From Vitis vinifera (lineage: Eukaryota > Streptophyta > Magnoliopsida > Vitales > Vitaceae): DNA of 64,000 nucleotides. Position numbers and translations under genes: made by a program. Under the pieces are notes generated by a model that saw nothing but the letters and a program-made list of their open reading frames with translations, ran no database searches and was not told the DNA's origin. The stretch spans positions 3,434,001-3,498,000 of the forward strand of contig NC_081813.1 in NCBI RefSeq assembly GCF_030704535.1, written 5' to 3'. Shown here piece by piece: positions 13,078 through 23,705 of this stretch (the first letter of the stretch is position 1; every line of letters begins with the position of its first letter).

Positions 13078-13780
13078 ACAAACAAACCGGTTTCTTGCTC
13101 TCTTATTTGTGCTTTTATGGTGTGCTTTCTTCTGATGGCAAAACATGCATGATGAGATAGTAATATTAGAATTGAGGTTTAGGAGCGCATCTTTTCAGCT
13201 TTCATCGGCTTCTGACAAGGGTCTTTTGGAAGTTCCATTGTTGGCCCAGATCGGCAGGTTAAATTCTTGTTGTGGTTATGGTTATTGGCTAAAAATATAG
13301 ATGACCTATTATTCCAGATTGAGAAATGTTACCAATTCCTCCGGGTTCAGAAATTGTTCATTTCTTTTTGTTATGGTCATGGGGCTTGTATAAGGTCTTA
13401 CAAGACCACTCCTTGAATGTTGTGACAGCAGATTATCAATTGAGATCAAAATTTAAGTATGCTATACTGACTCATCTGAAGATTTTTGTTATTTTTATGG
13501 CTAAACACTGTTGGCATGTTGATGGGGCAATACACTGATCTATCAATGGATAAGGGAAAGTGAAAGAACAATCCAGGTACCTGTGTTTTTTTTTTTGTAT
13601 ACTGTACGTGAAGTTGAACACACTTGAGTCACTCCAGAAGTGGAATTAATTAATGACTTGTCCCAACTTTTGATTTTTCTGTGAAGGTGACCTGCTCCAG
13701 GCTCCAGGCTCCATGCATTTATTGGGTGTTTGGTGTTTGGTGAGTTATTTCAGTGGTTACAAATTGTCTTTATGTTCTCT
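13078..13780 (+). other. 3' UTR and downstream region of NUP35
   Basis: Non-coding sequence follows the TAG at 13075-13077. It is less AT-rich than the surrounding spacer for several hundred bases, consistent with a 3' UTR. No clear AATAAA was identified. A short CTCCAGG duplication is at about 13694-13706. Confidence 0.4.
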
Positions 13781-13782
13781 TA

Positions 13783-14084
13783 GGCTATGTTTGTTCCCTA
13801 AAGTTTGAAGGAAACTAGGAGGGAAAGAAAATTGGGAGGAAAAGTAGGAGGAAAGAAAAAATATAAAAAAATAAATTTGAAGTCAATAAATTATTTTTAT
13901 ATATTATTTCAAATTTTTTTTTAATGGATATAACTCTTTTATATATAGATTAAATAATTTAAAAATATACAAATTTCTTAATAATCTTAATTATATTTAA
14001 TTTTTTTTCACATTTTTTTATAGTAAGATCAAATATAAGAAAATCATTTTTTTTTTCTAATACTTTATGTAACCAAACATAATT
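13783..14084. mobile_element. MITE, ~302 bp, TTA target duplication
   Basis: The left end GGCTATGTTTGTTCC is mirrored at the right by AACCAAACATAAT. TTA flanks both sides (13780-13782 and 14085-14087). The inside is AT-rich and homologous to the element at 58035-58333 (shared AATAAATT, AATAATTTAAAA-like and TAAGAAAATCATTTT-like stretches). The family is likely PIF/Harbinger-derived. Confidence 0.65.
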
Positions 14085-17000
14085 TTAGTGTCTTTTTGTA
14101 GAGGTTTTCTTGATCAACCAGATTGAGATAAAAATAGAAAAATAGTACTTTCTTACCGATGATGATGCATCAAACAGAAATGAAACAATTCAAATTTATA
14201 AATGTAACCCATCACATATTTAATTTTCCATGGAAAATACTCAATCTTTTCTTGTAGAGGTAACATTTTCTTTTGAAACTCTTGTAAAATACAGGTTATA
14301 TTTGAAGTTTAAAGATGGGAGGATTTCATTCTTTTAATCAAATAACCCATGAACTAATGGTGATGTATTGGATTACAGAATAATGCTTATCTTCATTTGG
14401 ATCAAAGAATAGCATAGGGACATTATTTTTAGTCACTCTGGTTGTTGCAGAAGCTGCACTTTTCATTGGGTTTGGTCTGGTGATGGCTAAACTCAAAAGC
14501 ATCATGTCAGTTCAGGAGTCCAGAAATTTAGGCCTGTTCAAAATTCACGAGCACGGCATGGGCCTGGTTTGCAGACGCTCATGTTTCCAAAGAAACTTGG
14601 ACCACATGTGAATAAGTCAAGTGGGTCTTCCCTTCCCAATGAATATGAAAGTTTTGTATCTGTCTGTGTGCCTCCAAGCTTAGGATTTGTTTAATAGCTT
14701 ATCTTTCAATTTCATGTCCCCTCACCTACATTTACTTCTAGTCCAGATTTAAATTCCGTTTTGCAGAAAACATTTTTAGCATAGAAAATTAGAAAACGCT
14801 TTTGGAAAGTGTTATAAAGAAAAATCAAGTATTTGAAAAAAATAAATTAAAAAGTACTTTTAAAAAAAATCATTTGAAGTATTCTTAGGATTGATTCTCC
14901 TAAACACATTTTTAGAAAAATTACTTTAACTAAAAACACTTCAAATAAAATACTTTTAAATACATTCTTAAAATTCATTTGATAATGTTTTTAAAAAACA
15001 TTTCTAGCATACAAAATGTTTTTTTTTTAAAAAAAAAAAAATTAAGTATTTGTGAAAAATTGAAAAATCACTCATTGTGTTTTTTAAGATGCATTGTGAT
15101 TTTTTCAAGACACTTTTAGGAAAAATATTTTTATTAAAAGTATTTTGAATAAAAAATATTGTCAAATACAGTGTTTATTTCTATTTGATGAAAGTCAAAA
15201 ATTTTAAAATGCAATAATAATATTATAAATTTTTTATTAAAAATAAAAAATTATTATATAAGCCGAAACACAGCTTTTGATAACAAACAACACTTTCCCG
15301 ATTTCTATACTAAATGTTTTTTTAAAATTCTATTTTTTTTAAATAAAATTAGTTAAACATTTATTAAGTTTAAAAAGACACTTTTAACTTTTTAGAATTA
15401 ATCCAAACATGGATTTTTTTTTTGATAAAAAAAAATTAATTGCTTTTTTTGATAAAAAAAAATTAATTGCTTTTTTTTTTTTAATGAAAATATATCTAGT
15501 AACATGTCCAAATAAAAAAATATAATTGCAAAAAATTAAAATTTGTCTGTGATTCCATTAAAAACAGAAAGTAAAAATATTAAAAATAAATAAATCTTTG
15601 TTTTGATACGTTAAGGTAAGCCATCAGAAGCTTCATCAAATCAATGTGGAGACGCCATCAACATGAGTATGAGTTTCCTTAGTAAATTCTTGAGGAAACA
15701 TAAGGGAGAATTGTGCTTTAAAGTTAGTTGGGTTGGATGGTCAGGCCAAGTTCCTCTTGTTAGTATTTTCAACCAATAATAGATTTATATGTATATAATG
15801 AATATTTTAAAGTTTTTCTCTTTTAAAGATAATCAATTCAAATATCAAATTTTTTTTGACTTATTTAATAACAAAATTTAAAATTCACAAAATTAGTAAA
15901 TTAGAGCCACAAATTTAGTCACTTTGACAATGGTGTGGTTGTCAGCCGACGACAATGTTGGATTGGAACTAGGGGGCGACAACAACGTAGAGCAGAAAGT
16001 AAAAGGGATAGGTTTGAGGGACAAAATGTCATCGTTTCGATGCAAAATGCTTAAAAACAATGTCGTTTTGAAAGAAAGAAAGAAAAAAAAAAAAAAAAAG
16101 CGTTTTGAACCATTCAATTCATCCAAAATTGCCTAGGTCAAATAGTTCACCCGTCCAACAATTGGTTATGATGGTTTGAGGTAGGTTCAAAAGCTGTCCG
16201 ACTCAAAGGTGCAAACTAGACCGAAATGGTGACCAACCCGTTCGGTTTGATTTTTAAAATCATGCTCAAAACCCAATGAAAGAGTAGAAATTGAGGTGAA
16301 TGATATTATTACTTTAAAAAAGATCCCTAAATTACCCTTGGCTATTAAATTAAAAAACTAACCGACCACCCCCCTTCTCTCATCCTCTCTTTCGCTCTCT
16401 CACCTTTCTCTCACCTATTTATTAGTGAGACAAAGTTAAATGATTTTTCAATCTTTTTTCTCCAACAAATTGAATATGAGAAATAAATGGTTAAAAATTA
16501 TTATTACCAAATACATTTTTGAAGTAAATAATTTTTAAAGTTCTCATCAAACATTATTTTTTTTGTTTTTTTTCAAACTTACATTATATATAGTAAATAT
16601 TTTTTAAATACCTTGAAAACTTATATAATATATAATAAATATTATTATTTATTTCAAACTTATATTATTTCTCATATATATTAAACAATTTTTAAATATC
16701 TCATAAAATATTAGTATTCTTTGTTTTTTCTAACTTGAAAATTAGACATCATCAATTTTTTTTTCCAAACTTATAGAATATATAATAAATATTTTTTAAA
16801 TTCCAAATAAATTATTATTATTATTATTATTATTAACTTGCAAATTAAACACATGGTGTTTATTATTTCAGAAATAATGTAAACACTCACATGCATATAT
16901 ATATATATATATATATATATTAATTAAGAAGACAATATTTCTAAGACAAATTTACCACCCTTCCAATAATTTTATAAGTATAAATAGGGTAATTGGCATA

Positions 17001-17540
17001 GTTAAAGTCTTCAAGATATTCAAAATTTCTTAATTCCAAAATTACCTAATTGCTCCCCCACACTAATCCTAAATATTTTAAAATAAAGATTTAAATATTT
17101 AAAACCATTAAAATAAATATTTCCTTATTAAAGAAAATTTTTAAAAGTAACAAGATAAAAATTATGAAATCTTCAAAATTATAATTACAACAAATATTTT
17201 TAATTTTAAAACTAATTTCATAATTTAAATTAATGATTTTAAAAAAATAAAAATGTCACAAAAATAAATTTTGTTTATTTTTAATTCAGTTTAAATATAA
17301 TTTTTTAATCTTTACTGATAACAACGAAATTATGTTTATAAGGGTAAAATAGTAAAAATATATATTTTATTTAGTTTACTTATAATGAACAATTCAAATA
17401 TAATTAATTTTGATTTTATTTCCTATGTGTTAATTTTGATAGGGAGGGTCATAATAACATAGTTTGGTAAAAAAAAAAAAAAAAAACTATTAATAATCGT
17501 CCTAATGTCAAGTTTAAGTTATTTACAAATCGTACAAAAC
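14085..17540. other. AT-rich intergenic DNA, no supported gene
   Basis: The region contains decayed repeats. 14760-15400 is rich in AAAACACTTTT-type motifs. A 30-bp duplication around TTTTTTTGATAAAAAAAAAT lies at 15415-15480. A CT-rich tract is at 16370-16420, a (TTA/ATT)n microsatellite at about 16811-16835, and a (TA)n microsatellite at about 16894-16920. The open frames at 15893-16136 overlap on both strands and end in poly-A/poly-T; I do not regard them as genes. Confidence 0.5.
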
Positions 17541-17551
17541 CTATTAGGAGT

Positions 17552-18955
17552 CTTGTACACTTAGTAGATTTCTCTTGTACAGTTACTATAATACCCTTAT
17601 ATAGTGACACAAATGTCATATTTCTCATAAGTTATGTGTCTATATAGGTGTGTTAATCATGTTTTCAATGGTTTGAATGAGAAAATGGTGGATAACTTAG
17701 TGTCAAATTTTTTTCTCAAACATCATTACAAGGAAAAGTATTGAAATTTTGATGTGGGAGTTAAATAAAGTACATGACATGGGTGTATAATCCGTGGGTG
17801 ATAATGATAATAAAATAGTAGTTTAAAATCGATTGAAATCTTTCATAAAGAATACCCTTGTACACTTGGTACATTTGCTTTGTACAGTTAGTATAATACC
17901 CTTGTACAATGTTATAAATTTCATATCCCTCATGAGTTATGTGTCCACATAGGTGTGTTAACCATGTTTCTAATGGTTTTATTGAGAAAATGGTGGATGA
18001 CAAAATGTCAAATTTTTTTCCCCAAACATCATTATTGGGGAAAGTATTGAAATTTCCATGTATGAGTTAAATAAAGTGCATGACATGAGTATACAATCCG
18101 TGGGTGATAAAGAAAATAAAAGAGTTGTTCAAAATATATTGAAATCTTTCACAAATCGTAGCCTTGTACACTCTTATATACTTAGTGCATTTCCCTTATA
18201 CAGTTAGTGTAATACCATTGTATAGTGACGCAATTTCATATTTCTCCTAATTATGTATTCATGTAGGTGTGTTAACCATGTTTCTAATGGTTTTTGTTGA
18301 GAAAAAGATGGATGATTTAGGATCAATTTTTTCTCCCAAACATCATTATTGGGAAAATATTGGAATTTCAATATGGAAGTTAAATAAAGTACATGACATG
18401 GATATAAAATCTGTAAGTGACAAGGAAAATAAAAAAAAATGGTTTATAATCAATTGAAATCTTTCACAAAGGGTAACCTTATATACCCTTTATATACTTA
18501 GGTGGTGTTTGTTTTTTTACTTAATTCTAAATAGAACCTTAATGCTTAATAATATTAAATATTAGGTTGTTTGTTTTTGTAGTATTTTATTTCTATTAAG
18601 TATTAAAAAGTAAAAAAAATCAATATGTTATTTTTTCTATTTAGAAAAAGCTACATATTTTGGCTTTTTCTATTTGGTAAAAAGTTTATAATAAGTCATG
18701 AAAAAGTAGAAAAACAAACAACCTAAATTCTAAAACTAAATTGTTTTCAGCAAAAAGCCAAAAAACAAACATCACCTTAGTACATTTCTCTTCTACAGTT
18801 AGTAAATACCATTGTACAGTGACACAAATTTCATATTCCTATAGTGAATGTGTACCTATATGTGTACTAAACATGATACCAGTAGTTTGGTTGAGAAAAT
18901 GACGAAAAACATAAATTCGATTTTTTTTTTTTTTTTGTGATCATATTATATTATA
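17552..18955. repeat. tandem repeat, four copies with ~306-bp period
   Basis: The anchor CTTGTACACTTAGTAGATTT (variants CTTGTACACTTGGTACATTT and so on) starts copies at about 17552, 17858, 18163 and 18478. Each copy then carries TACAGTTAGTATAATACC, a GTTATGTGTC..ATAGGTGTGTTAA segment, GAGAAAATGGTGGATGA and TAAATAAAGTACATGACATG. The fourth copy is split by the MITE at 18501-18776 and then decays. No coding potential is shared between copies. Confidence 0.9.
18501..18776. mobile_element. Tourist-like MITE, 276 bp, inserted in the 306-bp repeat
   Basis: The ends are inverted repeats: left GGTGGTGTTTGTTTTTTTAC, right AAAAAACAAACATCACC. TTA flanks both sides (18498-18500 and 18777-18779). The neighbouring repeat copies provide the empty site (ATATACTTAGTGCATTT at about 18178), showing that one TTA was duplicated. 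The GG..TGTTTGTTT end and 3-bp TTA duplication fit PIF/Harbinger. Rearranged copies of the same family lie at 30306-30948. Confidence 0.88.
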
Positions 18956-19088
18956 ATGAAAAAAATACATAATCGGCTAATTCCTTTATTTAAGTGTAAA
19001 CATATTATATATATTTTTATTATTAAACAAATAATAATAAAATTTAAAAAATACTCAATAAATGAAATTGAATTCTTTTTATTATTTT

Positions 19089-20317
19089 TGAGAAAATAAA
19101 GGCTATGATTAATTAAGAAAAACACCCAAGAGGGGGGTGAATTGGGTTTTTCAAAAATATTTTCAATAACAACAATTTCAAGCACAATATAAATGAAAGT
19201 AAAGAGATAGAGTTAGAGAATTCAAACTCGGGTTTTATAGTGGTTCGACACTTCCTTGCCTACGTTCACTTTCCTCAATCTCCTAACCAAGTGAGGGTTC
19301 CACTAACTTGAAGCTTCAACCAAGCTTCTAATCTTCTTACACTTGGATTCCGGCTCCAATGAGCTCTTACACAATCTCTTCAAGAATTACACCTCTTCAA
19401 GGCTTAAACGCTTGGCTTTTACAAGAATAAAACACTCAACCTAGCTTAAGGATGGATCAAATACAAAACAAGGCTAGGATGACTCACAAAGGTGCACTAA
19501 GGAGTATGCAAATGATGATTTAATGCACCAAGGAATAAATGAGAGCTTTTTGATCAAGAACAGGTAGGTAGACAATTGATTGCAAGTGTTCTCTTATTCA
19601 TAAATGAAGTGGAACTCTTAATTTATAGGTTTCTAAGCTCGATCATCAGAAACAGCAAAAGGTACTCTCGACCGATCGAACTATGGGTCGACCGGATCAC
19701 TAGCCGTTGGGCATTAAATGCTTTGACAGGTTATCGTTGCCTAGACCAGACCTCGACTGGACCTCGACGGGGAAGGGTGTGAACCTCAACCAGGAAGAGA
19801 AGGCTACTGGATGAGAGAGAGTGTTTTTTGACACTCCTCGACCGGTCCTCGACCGGACAGGGTCAACCGGTCGACCGGTTCCCTAACCGGTTGAGCCGGT
19901 TGGCCATAGCCTCGACCGGTTGAGCTTTTTGGCCCCGAAAACCTTCCTTTTGAAATTCTTTTTTTTTTCTACTACTTAGGCAAGGTCTTTAGGTGAATAA
20001 ATATGTCAGTTTTAAAACATTTTGCCTAAGGTACATTTGATAAAACTCGGGTTTGAATGAACTTGAAAGTTTAAAGAATAAACCGAGTTTTTCAAAGATG
20101 CATGAAATGGAATGAAAACCTTAAGTGCACCCATGCATTCATCTTACATTCATTTCCTATGATCAAGGGACTTCCAATAATCTCGGTATTGTATCCATTT
20201 GGTCCTTGGATGAATTTTCAAAATTATACCTGAGATTCTTTACCATTTAAAACAATTAGTCACTTAACCATGGTTTGTTATCATCAAAATCCGATTAGGA
20301 GAACCCTTGGGCTAACA
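19089..20317 (-). mobile_element. solo-LTR-like element, ~1.23 kb
   Basis: Read on the - strand the element starts TGTTAGCCCAAGGGTTCTCC and ends ...TTTATTTTCTCA, that is TG...CA. ATTTT is present on both sides (19084-19088 and 20318-20322), although a 5-bp A/T match in AT-rich DNA is weak. The inside holds repeat phrases familiar from plant LTRs (CCAAGAGGGGGGTGAATTGG and GTGGTTCGACACTTCCTTGC). It also has a dense cluster of ACCGGT/TCGACC motifs at 19660-19925, strikingly CpG-rich against its surroundings. No protein domain is present. The left boundary is the uncertain one. Confidence 0.55.
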
Positions 20318-20649
20318 ATTTTTCATATAAAAAATAATACTTAACAAGGTTTTCAATTTTCATTTTTAAAAACCGTTTTCATTTTTTAATTAAACGTATT
20401 TTCAAAAAGAGACAATATAGTAAATAAAAATTATTAAAAAAAACTAGAAAAATATTTTTAAACTAAACTCAAACATAGTTTATATAATTTTTAACTACTT
20501 GTTTTTAATTTAAAATGAGTAAATATATCATTCAACCCTTTCATATAAGAAAAATTTAATCTTTATTATACCATGTAATGATATAATCCACTTTTAAAAT
20601 TAGGTCATACGAAAACTTTTTAGGTGGATATTTAAAATAAAAACTACCC

Positions 20650-22480
20650 ATTCATCCTCTTTCCTTTTGTTATTTTTGATAAATTTTCAATTAATTCAAA
20701 TCATTAAAAAAATACTTAAGTAAATAAATTTGTAATATTTCATTTAACTTATTAGCAAAAGCCATGTTCAAAAAGTTATTAAAATAAGGAAGGAAGAAGA
20801 TTAAAAGAAAATTTAAACTTTTTATTTTATAATAGTAAAAAAAAAAAAATTTTAAAATACTTTTTAGTATAAAAGAAAAGAAAATAATGAATATATTTAT
20901 TTTAAATAGTCTTTTAATCATTAAATTATTTACTTCTAAAATGTAAAAGATAGTTTTTAAGATAATATAATTTATTATTTGAGACAAAAAGGATGAGATA
21001 AGTCAAATGCATATTTTTGTCGATTACTATTTCATATGATTGTTAGTTGTTACTATCTATCATTGTAATCAATCATAGGTGATAGGAGTAACTTTGGCCA
21101 ATTATGATACCGACATGGGTGATAGGAGGGTTTTTTTTTTTTAACTTCTACAACTAGTTTAAAAAAAAATTCTCAAAAAAATGGTACTTTGGAAAAAAAA
21201 AATCTTAAAATATGGTAGTTATAAAATTATTGATAAATCTACAACACTTTTTGCCACTTTAAAAGGTGTTTCTTGAAAAGACATTTTCCATATGTTCCAT
21301 ATTTTGATAAATTTTCAATTAATTCAAATCATTAAAAAAAAAAAACTTAGTAAACAAATTTGCAATATTTCATTTAACTTATTAGCAAAATTCATATTCA
21401 AAAAGTTATTAAAATAAAGAAGGAAGAAGATTAAAAGAAAATTTAAACTTTTTATTTTATAATAGTAAAAAAAAAAAACTTTAAAATACTTTTTAGTATA
21501 AAAGAAAAGAAAATAATGAATATATTTATTTTAAATATTATTTTAATCATTGTATTACTTACTTCTAAAATGTAAAACATGATTTTTAAGATATATAATT
21601 TATTATTTGAGATAAAAAGGATGAGATAAGTCAAATGCATATTTTTGTTTATTACTATTTCATATCATTGTTAGTTGTTACTATCTATCGTTGTAATCGA
21701 TCACAGGTGATAGGAGTAACTTTGGCCAATTATGAAGCCGACATGGGTGATAGGAGGGCTTTTTTAACTACTACAATTAGTTCAAAAAATTCTTAAAATA
21801 TGGTAGTTATAAAATGATTGATAAATCTACACCCTTTTTGCCACTTTAAAAGGTGTTTATTGAAATGACATTTTCCATATGTTCCATATTTTGATCATTT
21901 TTCAATTAATTCAAATCATTAAAAAAAAACTTAGTAAACAAATTTGCAACATTTCATTTAACTTATTAGCAAAAGTCATATTCAAAAAGTTATTAAAATA
22001 AGGAAGGAAGAAGATTAAAAGAAAATTTAAACTTTTTATTTTATAATAGTAAAAAAAATAAACTTTAAAATACTTTTTAGTATAAAAGAAAAGAAAATAA
22101 TGAATATTTTTATTTTAAATAGTCTTTTAATCATTAAATTATTTACTTCTACAATATAAAAGATAGTTTTTAAGATAATATAATTTATTATTTGAGACAA
22201 AAAGGATGAGATAAGTCAAATGCATATTTTTATCTATTACTATTTCATATCATTGTTAGTTGTTACCATCTATCATTGTAATCAATCATAGGTGATAGGA
22301 GTAACTTTGGCCAATTATGATGCCGGCATGGGTGATACAACTAGTTTAAAAAATAATTCTCAAAAAATGGTACTTTAGAAAAAAAATCTTAAATTATGAT
22401 AGTTACAAAACAATTGATATATCTACAATGCTTTTTACTACTTTGAATGGTGTTTATTGAAAAGACAATTTCCATATTTT
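20650..22480. repeat. three-copy tandem repeat, ~590-630 bp per copy
   Basis: The anchor GATAAATTTTCAATTAATTC starts at 20678 and 21306, with a variant at 21893. A second anchor, AGGTGATAGGAGTAACTTTG, is at 21077, 21705 and 22290. Copies share long A/T stretches and a segment reading TCATTTAACTTATTAGCAAA. A fourth fragment of the second anchor (GGGAGTAACTTTGGCC) is found at about 23465, beyond the inverted array. The 98- and 62-codon open frames on the - strand are A/T low-complexity and are not genes. Confidence 0.9.
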
Positions 22481-23380
22481 TTATATCAACAATACATATT
22501 AAAAAAAATAAAAAAATTAAACATGTCTCTTGAAGAGACATCTTTCATAATTCCATAAAATTGAATTTATATTAAACGTGTCTTTTCAAAAGACACTTTT
22601 CCATAATTTTTTTATTAGTCATATATGTTAAAAAAAATTGAATTTTTACTAAAGAAATATCATTTCCACAATACCATAACTTCAAATTTATACTAAATGT
22701 GTCTTTTGAAATGCATCTTCCACAATTTTTATATTAGTCACAAAAAAAAAAAAAATTGAATGTATATTGAAGACGTCTTTACAATTCCATAAAATTGAAT
22801 TTATATTAAATATGTCTTTTGAAAAAACACTTTTCACAATTTTTTTATTAGACACCTATCGAAAAAATTAAATTTATACTAAAAGTGTCTTTTGAAGGAA
22901 AACCTTTCAATACAAATTTGATTTTGTGGAATTATGGAAAATGTCTTTTGAAGAGACACCTTTAGAATAAGTTCAATTATCTTAATGGATGACTTATATA
23001 AGAAATGTTGAAGGTATCTCTTCAAGAGACATCTTTAATATAAATTTAATTTTGTGAAATTATAGAAAATATCTTTTAAGGAAACATTTTTAGTATAAAT
23101 TCAATTTTTTCACTATACAACTGATATGAAAATTGTGAAAAAGTATCTCTTTAAGATACATTTTTAATATAAATTTGACTTTGTAGAATTATAAAATGCA
23201 TCTCTTGAAGAGACACTTTTAATGTAAATTAAAATTTTTTTAACATATGTTATTGATATAAAAATTATGAAAGGTGTCTCTTGAAAATATATTTTTAATA
23301 TAAGTTTAATTTTTTTAACGTGTATTATTGATATAAAAATAATGAAAAGAGTTTTTTTAAAAGGCACTTTTTAAAGCCGT
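22480..23380. repeat. large inverted array of short palindromic subrepeats
   Basis: The left half (to about 22880) repeats a segment of type AAATTGAATTTATATTAAA followed by GTGTCTTTTGAAAAGACAC. The right half carries the same segments inverted (AATATAAATTTAATTTTGTG). The core is itself a near-perfect palindrome, for example GTGTCTTTTCAAAAGACAC at about 22580 and CATCTCTTGAAGAGACAC near 23200. About a dozen core copies are present. The whole block could fold back on itself, and it ends some 260-330 bp upstream of the CASP-like gene start. Confidence 0.8.
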
Positions 23381-23624
23381 AAAAAGGATGCTAGATTTGA
23401 AAATATTTTTTTAATGTATTGTATTTAAAAAAAATAATTTTATAATTATAAAAAATCCGGTGAAGGGAGTAACTTTGGCCTCTAGTCGGCTGAAAAGCAC
23501 AATTCTTGCCAAAACACAACCCCATTCACTGAACCAAACACCCCTGTAACAAGAGAAACAGTTTCACTGTTCAGTGACGGCCACGCGTCATCGTCACCCT
23601 TACCTTCCTCTCTCTCACTTGGCT

Positions 23625-23640
23625 CCTCCATTTTAAAACC
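23625..23640 (+). promoter_or_regulatory. possible TATA-like element of the CASP-like gene
   Basis: CATTTTAAAACC lies about 70 bp upstream of the ATG at 23706, after a CT-rich tract (CCTTCCTCTCTCTCAC). Motif evidence only. Confidence 0.3.
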
Positions 23641-23705
23641 TCCTCACTTCACACTCTACGAACAGATCCATCGCGCACGCACGCTATAGAAGTATAGAGA
23701 GAAAC

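Noticed and set aside
20691-21640. 98- and 62-codon frames on the - strand with a shared peptide
   Set aside because: They are translations of the AT-rich 600-bp tandem repeat, dominated by Phe, Ile, Lys and Asn.
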